From: Burkholderia anthina
GTDB taxonomy: Bacteria > Pseudomonadota > Gammaproteobacteria > Burkholderiales > Burkholderiaceae
DNA length: 64,000 nucleotides
Direction: 5' to 3'
NCBI RefSeq assembly: GCF_001547525.1
Contig: NZ_CM003768.1
Coordinates: forward strand, 496,001-560,000
Within the stretch, counting starts at the first letter, position 1; each line of letters begins with the position of its first letter. The translations under genes were made by a program, and so were the position numbers. The notes under the pieces were generated by a model. That model made no database searches and was not told where the DNA came from. It was given only the letters and a program-made list of their open reading frames with translations. Of the stretch, positions 25,479 to 33,977 are shown piece by piece.

Positions 25479-26258
25479 ATGAACTGGAAGCTTTCCCTCT
25501 GCGCCGCTGCGGCGCTCGCGTGCGCGGCCGTCACGGCCCATGCGGAACAAACCACGTTGCGCTTCGGGATCGAAGCCGCCTATCCGCCGTTCGAGAGCAA
25601 GACGCCGGCCGGTCAGTTGCAGGGGTTCGACGTCGACGTCGGCAACGCGGTGTGCGCGAAGCTGAACATGAAGTGCGTGTGGGTCGAGAATGCGTTCGAC
25701 GGGCTGATCCCGGCGCTGCAGGCGCGCAAGTTCGACGCGATCAACTCGGCGATGAACATCACCGCGAAGCGCAAGCAAAGCATCGATTTCACGCCGGCGA
25801 TCTACGTGGTGCCGATCGTGATGGTCGCGAAGCGCGGTGCGCCGTTGAAGCCCGACGTCGCGAGCCTGCGCGGCAAGCACGTCGGCGTGCTGCAGGGCTC
25901 GTCGCAGGAGGATTTTCTGAAGGCGCACTGGGCCAATGCGGGCGTGGCCGTCGTGTCCTACCAGGAGCAGGACCAGATCTACGCCGATCTCGTCGCGGGG
26001 CGTCTCGACGCGGCCGTGCAGGAAGCGCAGACCGCGCAGGACGGGTTCCTCGACAAGCCGGCCGGCCGCGACTACCAGATCGTCGGCGAGCCGCTGAAGG
26101 ATCCGGCGACGCTCGGCGAAGGCACGGGCTTCGGGATGCGCAAGAACGACAAGGCGCTGCAGGCGAAGATCGTCGGCGCGCTCGATGCGCTGAAAAAGGA
26201 CGGCACGCTGAGCGCGCTGTCGCAGAAGTACTTCAAGCGCGACATCATCGCGAAGTAA
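25479..26258 (+). CDS. Periplasmic amino-acid-binding protein (HisJ/ArgT type)
   Basis: 259 residues. Residues 1-22 are a signal peptide (LSLCAAAALACAAVTAHA). The mature protein shows the lysine/arginine/ornithine-binding pattern: LRFGIEAAYPPFESKTPAGQ, GFDVDVGNAVCAKLNMKC, WVENAFDGLIPALQARKFDA and SLRGKHVGVLQGSSQEDFLK. It would capture a basic or polar amino acid for an ABC importer; no permease or ATPase gene is adjacent, so it must borrow one. It is followed after 67 bp by the FAD oxidoreductase, probably in one transcript. The ATG at 25479 gives the natural signal peptide. Confidence 0.88.
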   Translation: MNWKLSLCAAAALACAAVTAHAEQTTLRFGIEAAYPPFESKTPAGQLQGFDVDVGNAVCAKLNMKCVWVENAFDGLIPALQARKFDAINSAMNITAKRKQSIDFTPAIYVVPIVMVAKRGAPLKPDVASLRGKHVGVLQGSSQEDFLKAHWANAGVAVVSYQEQDQIYADLVAGRLDAAVQEAQTAQDGFLDKPAGRDYQIVGEPLKDPATLGEGTGFGMRKNDKALQAKIVGALDALKKDGTLSALSQKYFKRDIIAK

Positions 26259-26325
26259 GCGCCGCCGCGCGCCGGCCGCGGGGCCGGCGCAACGCGCATC
26301 CCATCTCGACGCAGTGCGGGGAACC

Positions 26326-27570
26326 ATGGATTTCGACGTCATCGTTCTGGGGGCCGGCATCGTCGGCGTGTCGTCGGCGCTGCATCTGCAGGATCGCGGG
26401 CTGCGCGTCGCGCTCGTCGACCGGCGCGCGCCCGGCGAGGAAACCAGCCACGGCAATGCGGGGCTGATCGAGCGCTCGTCGGTCGTGCCGTATGCGTTTC
26501 CGCGCCAGCTCGGCACGCTGCTGCGCTATGCGCGCAACCGCTCGGTCGATCTCTATTGGGACTACCGCGCACTGCCCGCGTACGCGGGCTGGCTCGCCTG
26601 CTTCTGGCGCGAATCGTCGCCGCGGCGGCTCGCGGCCGCCGCGAGCGACCTGCTGCCGCTCGTCGCGGCGAGCGTCGTCGAGCACGATGCGCTCCTCGCG
26701 CGTACCGACGCGCAGCCGCTCGTGCACGACGGCGGGTGGATCGAGGCGTTCCGTTCGCCCGCGCTGTTCGACGAGCAAGCGCGCGCGCAGCAGCGCGTGG
26801 CGGCCGCGCACGGGCTGCGGATGACCGTGCTCGATGCGCATGCGCTGCGGGCGCGCGAGCCGGGTATCGGCGACGCATTCTGCGGCGCATTCCACTGGCA
26901 GGATCCGAAGACCGTATCGAGCCCGGGCGGGCTGACCAAGGCGTATGCGCGGCTGTTCGTGCGCGACGGCGGCACGTTCGTGCGCGGCGACGCGACGACG
27001 CTCGTGCAGGTGGATGGCGGCTGGCAGGTCCGGTCCGAACACGGGCCGATCTCGGCACGCTCGGCCGTGGTCGCGCTCGGGCCGTGGTCCGATCATGTGT
27101 TCGCGCCGCTCGGCTACCGGATTCCGCTGCGCGCGAAGCGCGGCTATCACATGCATTACCGGCCAACGCGCACGCCGTTGAACGTGCCCGTGTGCGACAC
27201 CGAGGCCGGTTTCGTCGTCGCGCCGATGGAGGGTGGCCGCCTGCGGCTCACGACGGGCGTCGAGATCGCGCCGCGCGATGCGCCGCCGACCGGCGTGCAA
27301 CTCGCGCGCGCCGAACCGCTGGCGCGCGACGCGTTCGGCATCGGCGAGCGGCTCGATCCGCAACCGTGGCTCGGGATGCGGCCATGCACGCCCGACATGC
27401 GTCCGGTGATCGGGCCGGCGCCGCGCCACCGTCATTTGTGGTTCGCGTTCGGCCATTGCCATCACGGGCTCACGCTGGGGCCCGCGACCGGCCGCCTGCT
27501 CGCCGAGATGATGACGGGCGCGCCGACCTATATCGATCCTCATCCGTATCGGCCCGCCCGGTTCGGCTGA
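26326..27570 (+). CDS. FAD-dependent D-amino-acid dehydrogenase (DadA-like)
   Basis: 414 residues. The N-terminal dinucleotide-binding motif is FDVIVLGAGIVGVSSALHL, the second FAD contact is GEETSHGNAGLIE, and the C-terminal block PWLGMRPCTPDMRPVIGPAP with FAFGHCHHGLTLGPATGRLL is typical of DadA and related D-amino-acid dehydrogenases. It should oxidise a D-amino acid to the 2-oxo acid, passing electrons to the respiratory chain at the inner membrane. With the dehydrogenase at 24138 it could racemise a D- to an L-amino acid in two steps, as DauA and DauB do for D-arginine. The substrate is not proven. Confidence 0.85.
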   Translation: MDFDVIVLGAGIVGVSSALHLQDRGLRVALVDRRAPGEETSHGNAGLIERSSVVPYAFPRQLGTLLRYARNRSVDLYWDYRALPAYAGWLACFWRESSPRRLAAAASDLLPLVAASVVEHDALLARTDAQPLVHDGGWIEAFRSPALFDEQARAQQRVAAAHGLRMTVLDAHALRAREPGIGDAFCGAFHWQDPKTVSSPGGLTKAYARLFVRDGGTFVRGDATTLVQVDGGWQVRSEHGPISARSAVVALGPWSDHVFAPLGYRIPLRAKRGYHMHYRPTRTPLNVPVCDTEAGFVVAPMEGGRLRLTTGVEIAPRDAPPTGVQLARAEPLARDAFGIGERLDPQPWLGMRPCTPDMRPVIGPAPRHRHLWFAFGHCHHGLTLGPATGRLLAEMMTGAPTYIDPHPYRPARFG

Positions 27571-28079
27571 ACCTGCGGCGCGCGGATGCGGTTTCGGTCG
27601 TCGGCACACGCCGGCGGCCGTGCGCTTGCTTCACAGTTTTTCGTTCTGCTGTCCGGCTCGTCGAAATCCGCGCAATTGGAAATGATCTGCGTAATCGACA
27701 AGAAAGAAAATTTCGCGACAAAAGAAAATAAGCAAATTCGCGATTGGTCAATGCATTTTCATATTGCCGAAATGCGTAATGGGCGGCCCGTCGTAACGGA
27801 ATAGGGCTGCATCGCCGCCGCGTGTTCCGGCCTTGGCGGAATGTACCGGTACACGTCACCACGAGGCTCGCAAACGTTACGTTACATCCTCGCTCCGATC
27901 GCGCTTTTCATCAGACTATTGTGGCGTCGCGACGCGTGAATTCGTCAGAAATCAATTAAAAAAGCGTTATTGCCGGCCAATAAGCAGACGAATCGATCCG
28001 GTTTTTGTATTGGCACGCTTCGTGCAATCCGTCCCCATGCTTTGTCAACGTAGTGCCAACCGAGATGGGGAAAATAACG
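27571..28079. other. AT-rich intergenic region before the repeat protein
   Basis: 509 bp with much lower GC than its surroundings, especially 27640-28020. The short open frames here are not protein-like. A small inverted repeat, GCACG-CTT-CGTGC, lies at 28013-28025, 55 bp before the start codon at 28080. The low GC suggests extensive promoter sequence or acquired DNA; no specific site is assigned. Confidence 0.45.
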
Positions 28080-30329
28080 ATGGGACAGAATTTTAAATTG
28101 ACGGGTGTGGCGCTGTCGGTCGCGACGGTGTTCGGGGTGCTGGCTTCGGGGTCCGCGATGGCCGCGGCGCTCGATGCGCTGCCGATCCCGCAAGTGATCG
28201 TCAATCCGCCGACGAACAGCGTGTCGGTCGGGTTGGGCGCGACGGGGACGTCGCCGCTGGGTTCGGTCACCGTGACGGCGGGTGGGTCGGGCGCGATCCA
28301 GACGTCGCTCGGCGAGCCGGGGCAAGTGCTGTCGGGCGCCGTGGGGGCGGTGACGGGGGCACTGGGTAATGTCGGCGGCGGCACGAATCCGCTGGCGCCG
28401 GTGCAGGGCGTGGTGAATCAGGTGACGGGCGCGCTCGGTGGCGGTAACCCGGCAGGCGCGCTGAGCGGTGCCGTGGGTACGGTGACGGGCGCACTCGGCG
28501 GCATCGGTGGCGGCAACCCGGCCGGCGCACTGACCGGCGCGCTGAACACGGCAACCGGCACGCTGAGCAACGCGCTCGGCACGGCAACGGGTGCGCTGGG
28601 CGGTGTCGGCGGTGGCGCGAATCCGCTGGCGCCGGTGCAGGGCGTGGTGAATCAGGTAACGGGCGCGCTCGGTGGCGGTAACCCGACAGGCGCGCTCAGC
28701 GGTGCCGTGGGTACGGTGACGGGCGCACTCGGCGGCATCGGCGGCGGCAACCCGGCCGGCGCATTGACCGGCGCCCTGGGCACGGTGACGGGCGCACTGG
28801 GCGGCGCTGGCGGCGGCAACCCGGCCGGCGCGTTGACCGGTGCCCTGGGCACGGTGACGGGCGCACTGGGCGGCGTTGGCGGCGGCAATCCGGCCAGCGC
28901 ATTGACGGGCGCCCTGGGCACGGTAACCGGTGCACTGGGCGGCGTTGGCGGCGGCAATCCTGCAGGCGCGTTGACCGGCGCCCTGGGTACGGTAACCGGT
29001 GCACTGGGCGGCGTTGGCGGCGGCAATCCCGCCGGCGCGCTGACCGGCGCCCTCGGCACCGTAACCGGCACACTGGGCAACCTCGGCGGCGGCGCGAACC
29101 CGATCACCCCGATCCAGAACGTCGTGAACCAGGTCACCGGCACGCTAGGCAGCGGCAACCCGGCCGGCGCATTGAGCAACGCGGTCAACACGATCACCGG
29201 CACGCTCGGCAACGTCGGCGGCGCAGGGAGCCCGCTCGCGCCGGTGCAAGGCGCCGTCACGCAACTCGCCGGCACGCTCGGCAGTGGCGATCCTGCCGGT
29301 GCGCTGACGAACGCGCTGAACTCCGTGACGGGCGCGCTCAGCGGTGCGAACCCGCTGGCGCCGGTGCAGGGCGTCGTGAACCAGGTCGTCGGCACGCTGT
29401 CGGGTGCAGGCGGCGGCAGCCCGATCACGCCGATCACGAACCTCGTCAACGGTCTGCAGAACGCATTGCCGGGCGGCAACCCGGCCGGCGCGCTGACCGG
29501 CGCCCTCGGCTCGGTGACGGGCGCGCTCGGCAGCCTCGGCGGCGCGAACCCGCTGGCGCCGGTGCAAGGCGTCGTGAACCAGGTCGTCGGCACACTCGGC
29601 GGCAGCAATCCGGCCGGCACGCTGAGCAACGCGGTCGGGACGGCCACCGGCGCACTCGGCAACGCGGTCGGCTCGGCAGCGGGCGCGCTCGGCGCGCTGG
29701 GCGGTACGAACCCGCTGGCGCCGGTGCAAGGTGTCGTGAACCAGGTCGTGGGCACGCTCGGCAGCGGCAATCCGGCCGGCGCACTGACGGGCGCGCTGAA
29801 CTCGGTGACGGGCGCCCTCGGCAACCTCGGCGGCTCCAACCCGCTCGCGCCGGTGCAAGGCGTCGTGAACCAGGTGGTCGGCACGCTGTCCGGCGCTGCC
29901 GGCAACAACCCGATCGCGCCGATCACGAGCCTCGTGAGCGGCCTGACGGGTGGCGGCAACCCGGCGGGCGCCCTGACTGGTGCGCTCGGTTCGGTGACGG
30001 GCGCACTCGCGTCCGGCCCCGCGGCGCTCGGCCAGGCGGCCGGCGCGCTGTCGGGTGCGGCCGGTTCGACGGCAGCGGCAGGCGGCAGCCTGCTCGGCTC
30101 GGGCGCGAACGCGGCCGGCGGCACGGCCGGCGCGGTCGGTTCGCTGCTGACGGTGGGGGCCAATTCGACCGCGACGGTCGTCAATGCGGTCGGCACGTCG
30201 GTGGGTACGGCGCTCGGTTCCGCGCCGAGTCTGTCGGTGACGCCGCATTCGGGCAACAGCTCGCCGAACAACCCGCTCGCACCGGTGACGACGCTGCTCC
30301 AGTCGCTGACCGGCGCATTGCCGAGGTAA
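28080..30329 (+). CDS. Secreted Gly/Ala-rich repeat protein
   Basis: 749 residues from the ATG at 28080 (GGGG nine bases upstream; an ATG at 28065 lacks a site). A signal peptide ends near residue 29 (VFGVLASGSAMAA). The rest is low-complexity Gly, Ala, Leu, Asn, Pro, Val and Thr with two interleaved motifs: NPAGALTGALGTVTGAL and NPLAPVQGVVNQV. Five 23-residue units are repeated almost exactly in the middle (nucleotides 28731-29075). There is no cell-wall anchor, no membrane helix and almost no charged residues. Such proteins in Burkholderia are usually labelled collagen-like or beta-strand repeat proteins; the Gly spacing is not Gly-X-Y, so I do not assign collagen. A surface or matrix role is inferred. 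Confidence 0.75.
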   Translation: MGQNFKLTGVALSVATVFGVLASGSAMAAALDALPIPQVIVNPPTNSVSVGLGATGTSPLGSVTVTAGGSGAIQTSLGEPGQVLSGAVGAVTGALGNVGGGTNPLAPVQGVVNQVTGALGGGNPAGALSGAVGTVTGALGGIGGGNPAGALTGALNTATGTLSNALGTATGALGGVGGGANPLAPVQGVVNQVTGALGGGNPTGALSGAVGTVTGALGGIGGGNPAGALTGALGTVTGALGGAGGGNPAGALTGALGTVTGALGGVGGGNPASALTGALGTVTGALGGVGGGNPAGALTGALGTVTGALGGVGGGNPAGALTGALGTVTGTLGNLGGGANPITPIQNVVNQVTGTLGSGNPAGALSNAVNTITGTLGNVGGAGSPLAPVQGAVTQLAGTLGSGDPAGALTNALNSVTGALSGANPLAPVQGVVNQVVGTLSGAGGGSPITPITNLVNGLQNALPGGNPAGALTGALGSVTGALGSLGGANPLAPVQGVVNQVVGTLGGSNPAGTLSNAVGTATGALGNAVGSAAGALGALGGTNPLAPVQGVVNQVVGTLGSGNPAGALTGALNSVTGALGNLGGSNPLAPVQGVVNQVVGTLSGAAGNNPIAPITSLVSGLTGGGNPAGALTGALGSVTGALASGPAALGQAAGALSGAAGSTAAAGGSLLGSGANAAGGTAGAVGSLLTVGANSTATVVNAVGTSVGTALGSAPSLSVTPHSGNSSPNNPLAPVTTLLQSLTGALPR
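28731..29075 (+). repeat. 69-bp tandem repeat, five copies, in frame
   Basis: Near-identical 69-bp units begin at 28731, 28800, 28869, 28938 and 29007. Each encodes 23 residues starting GG(I/A/V)GGGNPA and ending GTVTG(A/T)L. Related but diverged units flank them. The high nucleotide identity suggests recent expansion and a likely site of length variation between strains. Confidence 0.9.
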
Positions 30330-30340
30330 CCGGCCGAAAC

Positions 30341-30371
30341 CGCCCGACGGCGCCGCATCGGCCGTCGGGCG
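30341..30371 (+). terminator. Hairpin just after the repeat protein gene
   Basis: CGCCCGACGGC and GCCGTCGGGCG form an 11-bp perfect stem with a 9-nt loop, 11 bp after the stop codon. No T-run follows, so it may stabilise the message rather than terminate it. Confidence 0.5.
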
Positions 30372-30425
30372 AGACGGCCGCTCAATACGGGCCGTGCAAT
30401 ACCGGCGATGCAGTACCGGTCGCCC

Positions 30426-30457
30426 AACGCGGCATGACAGCGATGTCATGCCGCGTT
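30426..30457. terminator. Long perfect hairpin with GCGA tetraloop
   Basis: AACGCGGCATGACA and TGTCATGCCGCGTT form a perfect 14-bp stem closed by a GCGA (GNRA-type) loop. It lies 97 bp after the repeat protein gene and is a likely terminator, though the T-run is weak. Confidence 0.6.
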
Positions 30458-30657
30458 GTCATTTCGGGCTTCCCGCGTTCTTTCGTCGCATGAACGATCG
30501 CGGCTGCCGGTCGCGGCGCCGCATGGAATAACGGGCCGTCGCCGTCCGTTTACATACCGAGTTCCGGCACCGCCGGCCGGCGGGATAATGATCGCGACGA
30601 AGCCGATCGTCCCGTCTGGCCGCATCGTGTCGCGACACGACGCCAAGGAGAACGGGA

Positions 30658-31017
30658 ATGAAACGGATGCTCTTCGCTGCCGCGCTGACGGCGGCGATCG
30701 TGCGGCCGTCGGCCGCGGAACCGCCCCAGGCCGGCGACGGGAAACTCGTCGACGAAGCCCACATGACGCTGTACGTGTTCGACCGCGATGCGCCGGGCAA
30801 GAGCATGTGCGACGGCGCGTGTGCGGCCAACTGGCCGCCCGCGGTCGCCGACGCATACGACAAGCCGTCGGGTGCGCTGAGCGTCGTCGCTCGCGTCGAC
30901 GGCACAAAGCAATGGGCGTACCGCGGCCGTCCGCTGTATCGCTGGAAGATGGACCGCAAGGCTGGCGACGCCGGCGGCGACGGGATTGGCGGCATGTGGC
31001 ACGTCGCGCGGCCGTGA
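30658..31017 (+). CDS. Small secreted COG4315-type protein
   Basis: 119 residues with an AAGGAG site and a signal peptide ending VRPSAA|E. The mature part has the repeated pattern of the COG4315 'secreted repeat' lipoproteins: MTLYVFDRDAPGKSMCDGAC, AANWPP, and WAYRGRPLYRWKMDRKAGD with GMWHVARP at the end. Function of the family is unknown; some members bind metal or haem. It lies 27 bp upstream of the sigma factor gene and reads in the same direction, so it is probably the first gene of the sigma operon and its target. Confidence 0.8.
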   Translation: MKRMLFAAALTAAIVRPSAAEPPQAGDGKLVDEAHMTLYVFDRDAPGKSMCDGACAANWPPAVADAYDKPSGALSVVARVDGTKQWAYRGRPLYRWKMDRKAGDAGGDGIGGMWHVARP

Positions 31018-31044
31018 CCGCGCGGCGACGCGCGAGGCGCCCCG

Positions 31045-31560
31045 ATGAGCTATGAATCGGACCTGCTGGTGTGGCTGCCGCATCTCACGCGCTATGCGCG
31101 TGCGCTGACGGGCGAGCGCGCGTGGGCCGACGATCTCGTGCAGGACACGCTCGAGCGTGCGCTGAACCGGCCGCCGCGCGACGGCGGCAACCTGCGCGCG
31201 TGGCTGCTGACGCTGCTGCGGCACCGCTTCATCGACCAGTTGCGCGCGCGGCACGAGATCGCCGTGGACGACGCGACGGCGCCGTGGCAGACGATGGCCG
31301 CGCCCGTTGGCGAAGTCGGCGGGCTGGAACTGCGCGACGTGCAGCGCGCGCTGTATCGGCTGCCGGTCGAGCAGCGCGAGGTGCTGCTGCTGGTCGCGCT
31401 CGAGGAGCTGAGCTATCGCGATGCCGCGCAGGTGCTCGGCGTGCCGGTGGGCACGGTGATGTCGCGGCTCGCGCGGGCACGCGCACAGATGCGCGCGTTG
31501 CTGACCGACGCGCCGGCGGCGTACGGCACGGCCACGTTACGGGTGATCGGGAAGCCATGA
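31045..31560 (+). CDS. ECF-family RNA polymerase sigma factor
   Basis: 171 residues. Region 2 is recognisable as LVWLPHLTRYARALTGERAW with DDLVQDTLERAL (core binding and -10 recognition), and region 4 as LPVEQREVLLLVALEELSYR with DAAQVLGVPVGTVMSRLARA (-35 recognition). It should direct polymerase to a small regulon and be held inactive by the product of the next gene. The stop codon overlaps the anti-sigma start (ATGA), so the pair is translationally coupled. The stress signal is unknown; the cupredoxin in the operon suggests an oxidative, copper or envelope cue. Confidence 0.93.
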   Translation: MSYESDLLVWLPHLTRYARALTGERAWADDLVQDTLERALNRPPRDGGNLRAWLLTLLRHRFIDQLRARHEIAVDDATAPWQTMAAPVGEVGGLELRDVQRALYRLPVEQREVLLLVALEELSYRDAAQVLGVPVGTVMSRLARARAQMRALLTDAPAAYGTATLRVIGKP

Positions 31561-32339
31561 TGGACGATCCGCGCAAGCCTTCGAACCGGCAGGACGACGA
31601 CGCGTCGGCGCAACTGCTGTCCGCGTTGCTGGATGGCGAACTGTCCGGGCACGAGCGGCGCGAGATGCTCGAGCGCCTGCAGTCCGATCCGCAGGAAGCC
31701 GAACGATTCGCGCATTACCGTGCGCAGCGCGATGCGCTGAAGGCGTTGTTTCCGTTGCCGGGCGCCGCGCCCGCATTGTTCGTGCAGCGCCGCGCGTCGC
31801 GCTGGCGCGCCGCCGCGCACGCGTGCGCGGGGCTGGCGGCCGGGCTGCTGATCGGTGTCGCGCTGCATGCGGGCTGGGCGGCATTCGGCCGCGAACCGGC
31901 GTTCGCCGCGCGCGCCGATGCCGCGTACGCGGTGTACGCGGCCGATCGCGAGCATCCTGTGGAAGTCGGTGCGGCCGATCCCACGCGTCTCGCCGCATGG
32001 CTGTCGGCGCGCGTCGGCCGGCCGGTGCGCGCACCGTCGCTCGACGAATACGGTTACGCGCTGCTGGGCGGCCGGTTGCTGCCCGGCGACGCGGGGCCGG
32101 CCGCACAGCTGATGTACCAGCGCGCGGACGGCGCGCGCGTGACGCTGTACATGACCGCATACGATGCGCGGCGCCTCGCGCCGCAGGCGCTGTCGGCGGA
32201 CGGCCGCTACACGTATTTCTGGTCGGATCGCGGCATGGGTTATGCGCTGTCCGGCCGTGGCGACGAACGGCGTCTGCGCGAACTGGCGATCGACGCATGC
32301 GCAGCGCTGGGCGGGCCGGCCGATGCGTGGAAGGGATGA
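31557..32339 (+). CDS. Transmembrane anti-sigma factor
   Basis: 260 residues. The N-terminal ~60 residues (LLSALLDGELSGHERREMLE) form the anti-sigma domain, without the His-x3-Cys-x2-Cys zinc motif. One membrane helix lies at about residues 85-105 (AHACAGLAAGLLIGVALHAG). The periplasmic domain follows, with ARVGRPVRAPSLDEYGYALL, GGRLLPGDAGPAAQLMYQ and RYTYFWSDRGMGYALSG, the pattern seen in sensors that control ECF factors in Burkholderia and Pseudomonas. It overlaps the sigma gene by 4 bp and would release the factor when the periplasmic part is cut or altered. Confidence 0.85.
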   Translation: MMDDPRKPSNRQDDDASAQLLSALLDGELSGHERREMLERLQSDPQEAERFAHYRAQRDALKALFPLPGAAPALFVQRRASRWRAAAHACAGLAAGLLIGVALHAGWAAFGREPAFAARADAAYAVYAADREHPVEVGAADPTRLAAWLSARVGRPVRAPSLDEYGYALLGGRLLPGDAGPAAQLMYQRADGARVTLYMTAYDARRLAPQALSADGRYTYFWSDRGMGYALSGRGDERRLRELAIDACAALGGPADAWKG

Positions 32340-32365
32340 CGCGCGGCGCCCGCGGGGAGCAGGCG

Positions 32366-32788
32366 ATGAAGACGACGATGATGAAGGAGCTCGTGCTGGC
32401 GGCGTGCCTCGCGGGCACGATGCTTGCGCGAGCGCGGGGAAATGCGCCCGTGCGCGTGCCGGTCGATGCCGACGGCGTACAGCGTGTGACGATCGTCGGC
32501 GGCAGCTATTTTTTCCGGCCGAATCACGTGATCGTCCGCGCGAACCTGCCGGTGGAGCTGACGGTGTCGGCCGAGCCCGGCGTGGTGCCGCACAGCTTCG
32601 AGATCGACGCGCCGCCGCAGGCGGGCATCGCAGTGCATACCGAACTCGGCACGACGCCGAGGACGTTCCGTTTCACGCCGCAGCAGCCGGGTCGATTCGC
32701 CTACTATTGCACGCACCGGCTGCTGTTTTTCAGCAGCCATCGCGAGCGCGGGATGGAAGGCGTGCTCGACGTCGAGGCGGCGCCGTGA
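32366..32788 (+). CDS. Periplasmic cupredoxin-domain protein
   Basis: 140 residues from an ATG preceded by GGGGAG. A signal-like N-terminus (LVLAACLAGTMLARARG) is followed by a single cupredoxin fold. The probable copper ligands are H76 (VVPHSFEID), C115 (AYYCTHR), H125 and M130 (SSHRERGMEG). This pattern, with a CxxxLLFFxSHRxxGMEG tail, is a recognised small family of periplasmic copper proteins. An alternative start at 32336 overlaps the anti-sigma stop. Its place in the operon suggests that copper or electron transfer is part of the response. Confidence 0.82.
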   Translation: MKTTMMKELVLAACLAGTMLARARGNAPVRVPVDADGVQRVTIVGGSYFFRPNHVIVRANLPVELTVSAEPGVVPHSFEIDAPPQAGIAVHTELGTTPRTFRFTPQQPGRFAYYCTHRLLFFSSHRERGMEGVLDVEAAP

Positions 32789-33417
32789 TCGCCGCGTTGC
32801 TGGCCGCGAGCCTGATAGGAGCGAGCATGACCGCCGATCCCGTGACCGTCGCGCAGGCGCATTTCGACCACGTCCGCTCGTACCGCGCGACGATCCGCTC
32901 GTCGGCGCGCGACGGCGAGCACACCGAAATCCGTTACGCGTACCTGAAACCGGGCTTTGTCCGGATGGATTTCGTGTCGCCGCATCGCGGCGCGGTGCTC
33001 GCGTACGATCCCGGCGACGGCAAGGTGCGGCTGCGCCCGTTCGGCACGCATGCGCCGCCCGCGCTGACGCTGTCGCCGTCCAATCCGCTCGTGCGCGACC
33101 GCAGCGGCCACCGGGTCGACCGTTCGGACGTCGGCGAACTGCTGCGCAGCGTGCATGCGCTGCAGCAGGGCGGCGCGACGGTGACCGAAGGCGAGGAAAC
33201 CATCGGCGGCCGGCGCGCGCTGCGCGTGCTGGTCACGGGCGCGCCCGCGCATGCGATCGACGGCGTGCATCGCTATCGGTTATGGCTCGACATCGACGAC
33301 GGTTTTCCGCTGAAGGTGGTCAGCTACGCCGGCGACGACGATGTGCCGCTCGAAACCGTGACGCTCGACGACGTGGAGATCGACGTCGCGTTTCCCGAGC
33401 GTTTCTTCGCGCCCTGA
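32785..33417 (+). CDS. LolA-like periplasmic protein
   Basis: 210 residues if it starts at the GTG at 32785, overlapping the cupredoxin stop (GTGA). An ATG at 32827 with AGGAG five bases upstream would give 196 residues and remove the hydrophobic leader (IAALLAASLIGASMTA). The longer form keeps a signal sequence and is preferred. The rest shows the LolA/LolB half-barrel pattern: VAQAHFDHVRSYRATIRSS, YLKPGFVRMDFVSPHRGAVL, and YRLWLDIDDGFPLKVVSYA. It resembles DUF1571 and outer-membrane lipoprotein-sorting relatives; binding of a lipid is plausible. Confidence 0.7.
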   Translation: MIAALLAASLIGASMTADPVTVAQAHFDHVRSYRATIRSSARDGEHTEIRYAYLKPGFVRMDFVSPHRGAVLAYDPGDGKVRLRPFGTHAPPALTLSPSNPLVRDRSGHRVDRSDVGELLRSVHALQQGGATVTEGEETIGGRRALRVLVTGAPAHAIDGVHRYRLWLDIDDGFPLKVVSYAGDDDVPLETVTLDDVEIDVAFPERFFAP

Positions 33418-33461
33418 CGGCGCGCCGATCCGCGTTCCTGACGCGCAATGCTGGAGGCTGC

Positions 33462-33977
33462 ATGGCGGAGTACCGGTTCTCGACGACCTGGCGGGTGGCC
33501 GCGCCGCTCGCGGCGGTCTGGGACGCGATCTACCAGGTCGACCGCTGGCCCGACTGGTGGAAGGGTGCCGTGCGCACCGTCGAGCTCGAACCGGGCGACG
33601 CGCGCGGCGTCGGCGCGCTGCACCGGTATACGTGGAAGGGCGCGCTGCCGTACCGGCTGACCTTCGACATGCGCGTGCGTCGCGTCGAGCGGCCGCATGC
33701 ACTGGAAGGCCATGCGAGCGGCGCGATCGAGGGCGACGGCCGCTGGTCGTTCGCCGCCGACGGCGCGCGCACCGTCGTGCGCTACGACTGGCACATCCGT
33801 ACGCACCTGCGCTGGATGAACTGGCTCGAGCCGCTCGCGCGACCGCTGTTCCGGTGGAATCACGACGTCGTGATGCGCGAAGGCGCGAAGGGGCTCGCGC
33901 GGCGGCTGGGCGCGACCGTCGAAACGGACGGCCGGACCTTCCGGCCGCTGTCGGGCGCGGATTGCGCCGACGCGTGA
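33462..33977 (+). CDS. SRPBCC/polyketide-cyclase-like protein
   Basis: 171 residues starting after CTGGAGG. The START/Bet v1-like helix-grip pattern is visible: FSTTWRVAAPLAAVWDAIYQ, WPDWWKGAVRTVELEP, and DGARTVVRYDWHIRTHLRWM. These proteins bind lipids or aromatic ligands in a deep pocket; no specific ligand is evident. It lies 44 bp downstream of the LolA-like gene and ends the sigma-factor operon. Confidence 0.8.
   Translation: MAEYRFSTTWRVAAPLAAVWDAIYQVDRWPDWWKGAVRTVELEPGDARGVGALHRYTWKGALPYRLTFDMRVRRVERPHALEGHASGAIEGDGRWSFAADGARTVVRYDWHIRTHLRWMNWLEPLARPLFRWNHDVVMREGAKGLARRLGATVETDGRTFRPLSGADCADA

Noticed and set aside
27586-27804. 72-codon frame in the AT-rich gap
   Set aside because: No ribosome-binding site and poor composition; likely chance.
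28731-29075. Regular repeats that might suggest a CRISPR array
   Set aside because: Units are directly adjacent, 69 bp, with no unique spacers and in coding frame; no cas genes nearby.
28652-30427. Proline-rich minus-strand frame opposite the repeat protein
   Set aside because: Its repeats mirror the plus-strand tandem repeats; the plus frame has a signal peptide, the minus frame has none.
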